A stretch of 64,000 bases of DNA, taken from Elysia chlorotica. Taxonomy: Eukaryota; Mollusca; Gastropoda; Plakobranchidae. Shown here one piece after another: positions 62,510-64,000 of the stretch. The position numbers and the translations under genes are program-made. The stretch is taken from positions 1 to 64,000 of the forward strand of contig RQTK01001110.1 of NCBI GenBank assembly GCA_003991915.1. The letters run 5' to 3'. The notes beneath the pieces are model-generated. The model had not been told where the DNA came from, ran no database searches, and was given only the letters and a program-made list of their open reading frames with translations. Within the stretch, counting starts at the first letter, position 1; every line of letters starts with the position of its first letter.

Positions 62510-62660
62510 GCACCCCCAGTACAAGCTAAAGCGGGGGCGCGGGGTAGTCACGGGTCACTGTCCCAGCCGCCAGTGGTCACACTGGGTTAGTCCCTACACC
62601 CGGCCGGTCAGCCTTGGCCCCAGGTGACCCCTCAGTCACAGTAGCACACACACGATCGCT
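62510..62660. other. GC-rich patch beside a (GA)n tract
   Basis: GC-rich for about 150 bp, with no supported exon. It could be a SINE or a small CpG-rich element; unresolved. Confidence 0.3.
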
Positions 62661-62771
62661 GATCGGGAGGGGAAGGTGGAGAGAGTGAGGGGGAAGGAAA
62701 AGATAGAGGTGGACAGAGTGTGGAAGAATGAGATGAGAGAAACGGTGAGAAGAGCGGGAGAGATTAGTGAA

Positions 62772-62930
<159 letters not shown>

Positions 62931-63689
62931 AGGGGACTTTGACCGCTGCTGTTAATTTGACAGCTGGATCAAAACAGCGCGTATCTTTCACAAAAACTGG
63001 ACATTTGTCTGTCGCTCTGGCCGTCTCTTTCTGTCTCCCTCCCTGCTTTGTCTGTGTCGTGTGTGGAAGCACATAAAACTGCCAGACGCCAGTCTTGGAG
63101 CCCATACACAATATAGCGTACAGAGTGCTCACGTTGGAACTTAAACCAACTGAACCCAACTTTCCGATGATGGTAATACATGTGTACCAACATTTCTTCA
63201 GTTCTTCAGTTTTAGTAATAATACAATAGGCAATGTATCTTTTGCTCGAGAGGAAGAACTGCAAGAAATGGATTGATTCAGTCCTACCAGAATACCACTC
63301 AGGTTTGTAGTTTTTGAAAACACATGTATATCAATGTTTAGGAGGAGGGGAAAAGGGGGTGGGGGGTGGGGGAGGGTACATGCCGGGTCCTGCTTCAATG
63401 TACTAATTTATTCACCCAATAGGTTTCTTACATTATAAAAATAATAATACATGTAGATACAACACAAAAGCGAAATGAGTCTTAAAAGTTTTTTTTCCAT
63501 TGTTTTCCTCTTTTTTCTGATCTGGAAAAAAGAGAGAGAGGGGGGGGGGGGGGTCTGAATTTGTAGATGATTCTAGATTTTACTTCTAGATCTAGTTTCA
63601 AGTGACATAAACATAATCATAAAAAGTAAATTGCGCAAACCAAACTGTACAGGGTCTGCCACGAACCTAGACGCTTTTGAACCTGCAGA

Positions 63690-63850
63690 TCGCTCTCAAA
63701 TGCATTCTCTCTCTCCCTTCACTCTCTGATTGTCTCCCTCTTTCTATCTTTCTACGATCATAACTATGAACATCTGTCTCTGCCCTTTCCTCTCTAACTG
63801 TCTTTCTCCCTCTTTCTATCTCTCTACAGTCATAACTATGAACACCCATC
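63690..63850. repeat. Short direct duplication in CT-rich sequence
   Basis: A block ending CATAACTATGAACA occurs twice (about 63735-63780 and 63808-63845) with CTCCCTCTTTCTATCT between. Part of a pyrimidine-rich repeat. Confidence 0.7.
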
Positions 63851-64000
63851 CAGAGTTTGGGACCTTGTCGAGAATTGTGGATACCAGACCTAGCTTCAGA
63901 AAGAGTTGTCATTACTTGTGAAAACAAAAAATGTGATGAACGCTCGGGAAGATGCCATAGGGTACAGTTTGTAGCGCGGTAACTGCTGACACCAACCAAA

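Overview
Animal nuclear DNA, AT-rich, with GT-AG introns, GC-richer exons and many retroelement fragments and microsatellites. The repeat types (tRNA-derived SINEs, LINE 3' ends with short tandem tails, long (GA)n tracts) and the divergence of the recognisable proteins suggest a lophotrochozoan, probably a mollusc. That assignment is an inference from recall, not from a search.

Three loci carry real coding sequence. (1) 0.67-8.4 kb holds a direct tandem duplication with two complete two-exon genes on the + strand. Both encode the same 213-residue atypical Rab-like small GTPase with a C-terminal CC. (2) 17.97-23.0 kb, + strand, holds a seven-exon gene for a Cys-rich, single-C2H2 protein with one C-terminal membrane span; I do not recognise the family. 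(3) 28.75-53.7 kb, - strand, holds the 3' part of the orthologue of WDR59, a subunit of GATOR2, which activates mTORC1 in amino-acid sensing. I resolved 17 exons whose splice sites and phases join into 935 codons including the stop. They cover the RWD domain, a long low-complexity linker and the C-terminal zinc-binding RING-like module. The N-terminal WD40 exons must lie beyond the right edge. Loci 2 and 3 converge on a 5.7-kb intergenic stretch.

The most unusual feature is inside WDR59. Pieces of its own exons have been amplified in tandem at two places. Directly after the donor of the exon at 47515-47729 there are about nine diverged copies of that exon's 3' end plus its 5' splice site (46.23-47.5 kb). 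At least three of these look like complete 62-bp alternative exons with the correct phase. Directly after the stop codon there are six tandem copies of the terminal Cys-rich coding segment, each keeping its Cys pattern and stop (28.19-28.75 kb). Two further minisatellites (20-bp unit at 50.94-51.84 kb, 40-bp unit at 31.63-32.28 kb) end almost at 3' splice sites of the same gene, and all the long (GA)n tracts read as (CU)n in its transcript.

Elsewhere: LINE fragments, one with a clear target-site duplication inside the second Rab copy only; a piggyBac transposase fossil at 49.9-50.6 kb and a TTAA-flanked MITE at 10.1 kb; an inverted pair of solo-LTR-like repeats (18.8-19.3 and 48.4-48.9 kb); and tRNA-derived SINEs. 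The stretches 10.3-14.9, 32.3-35.8, 36.4-42.5 and 54.4-64 kb hold little I can interpret beyond simple repeats.
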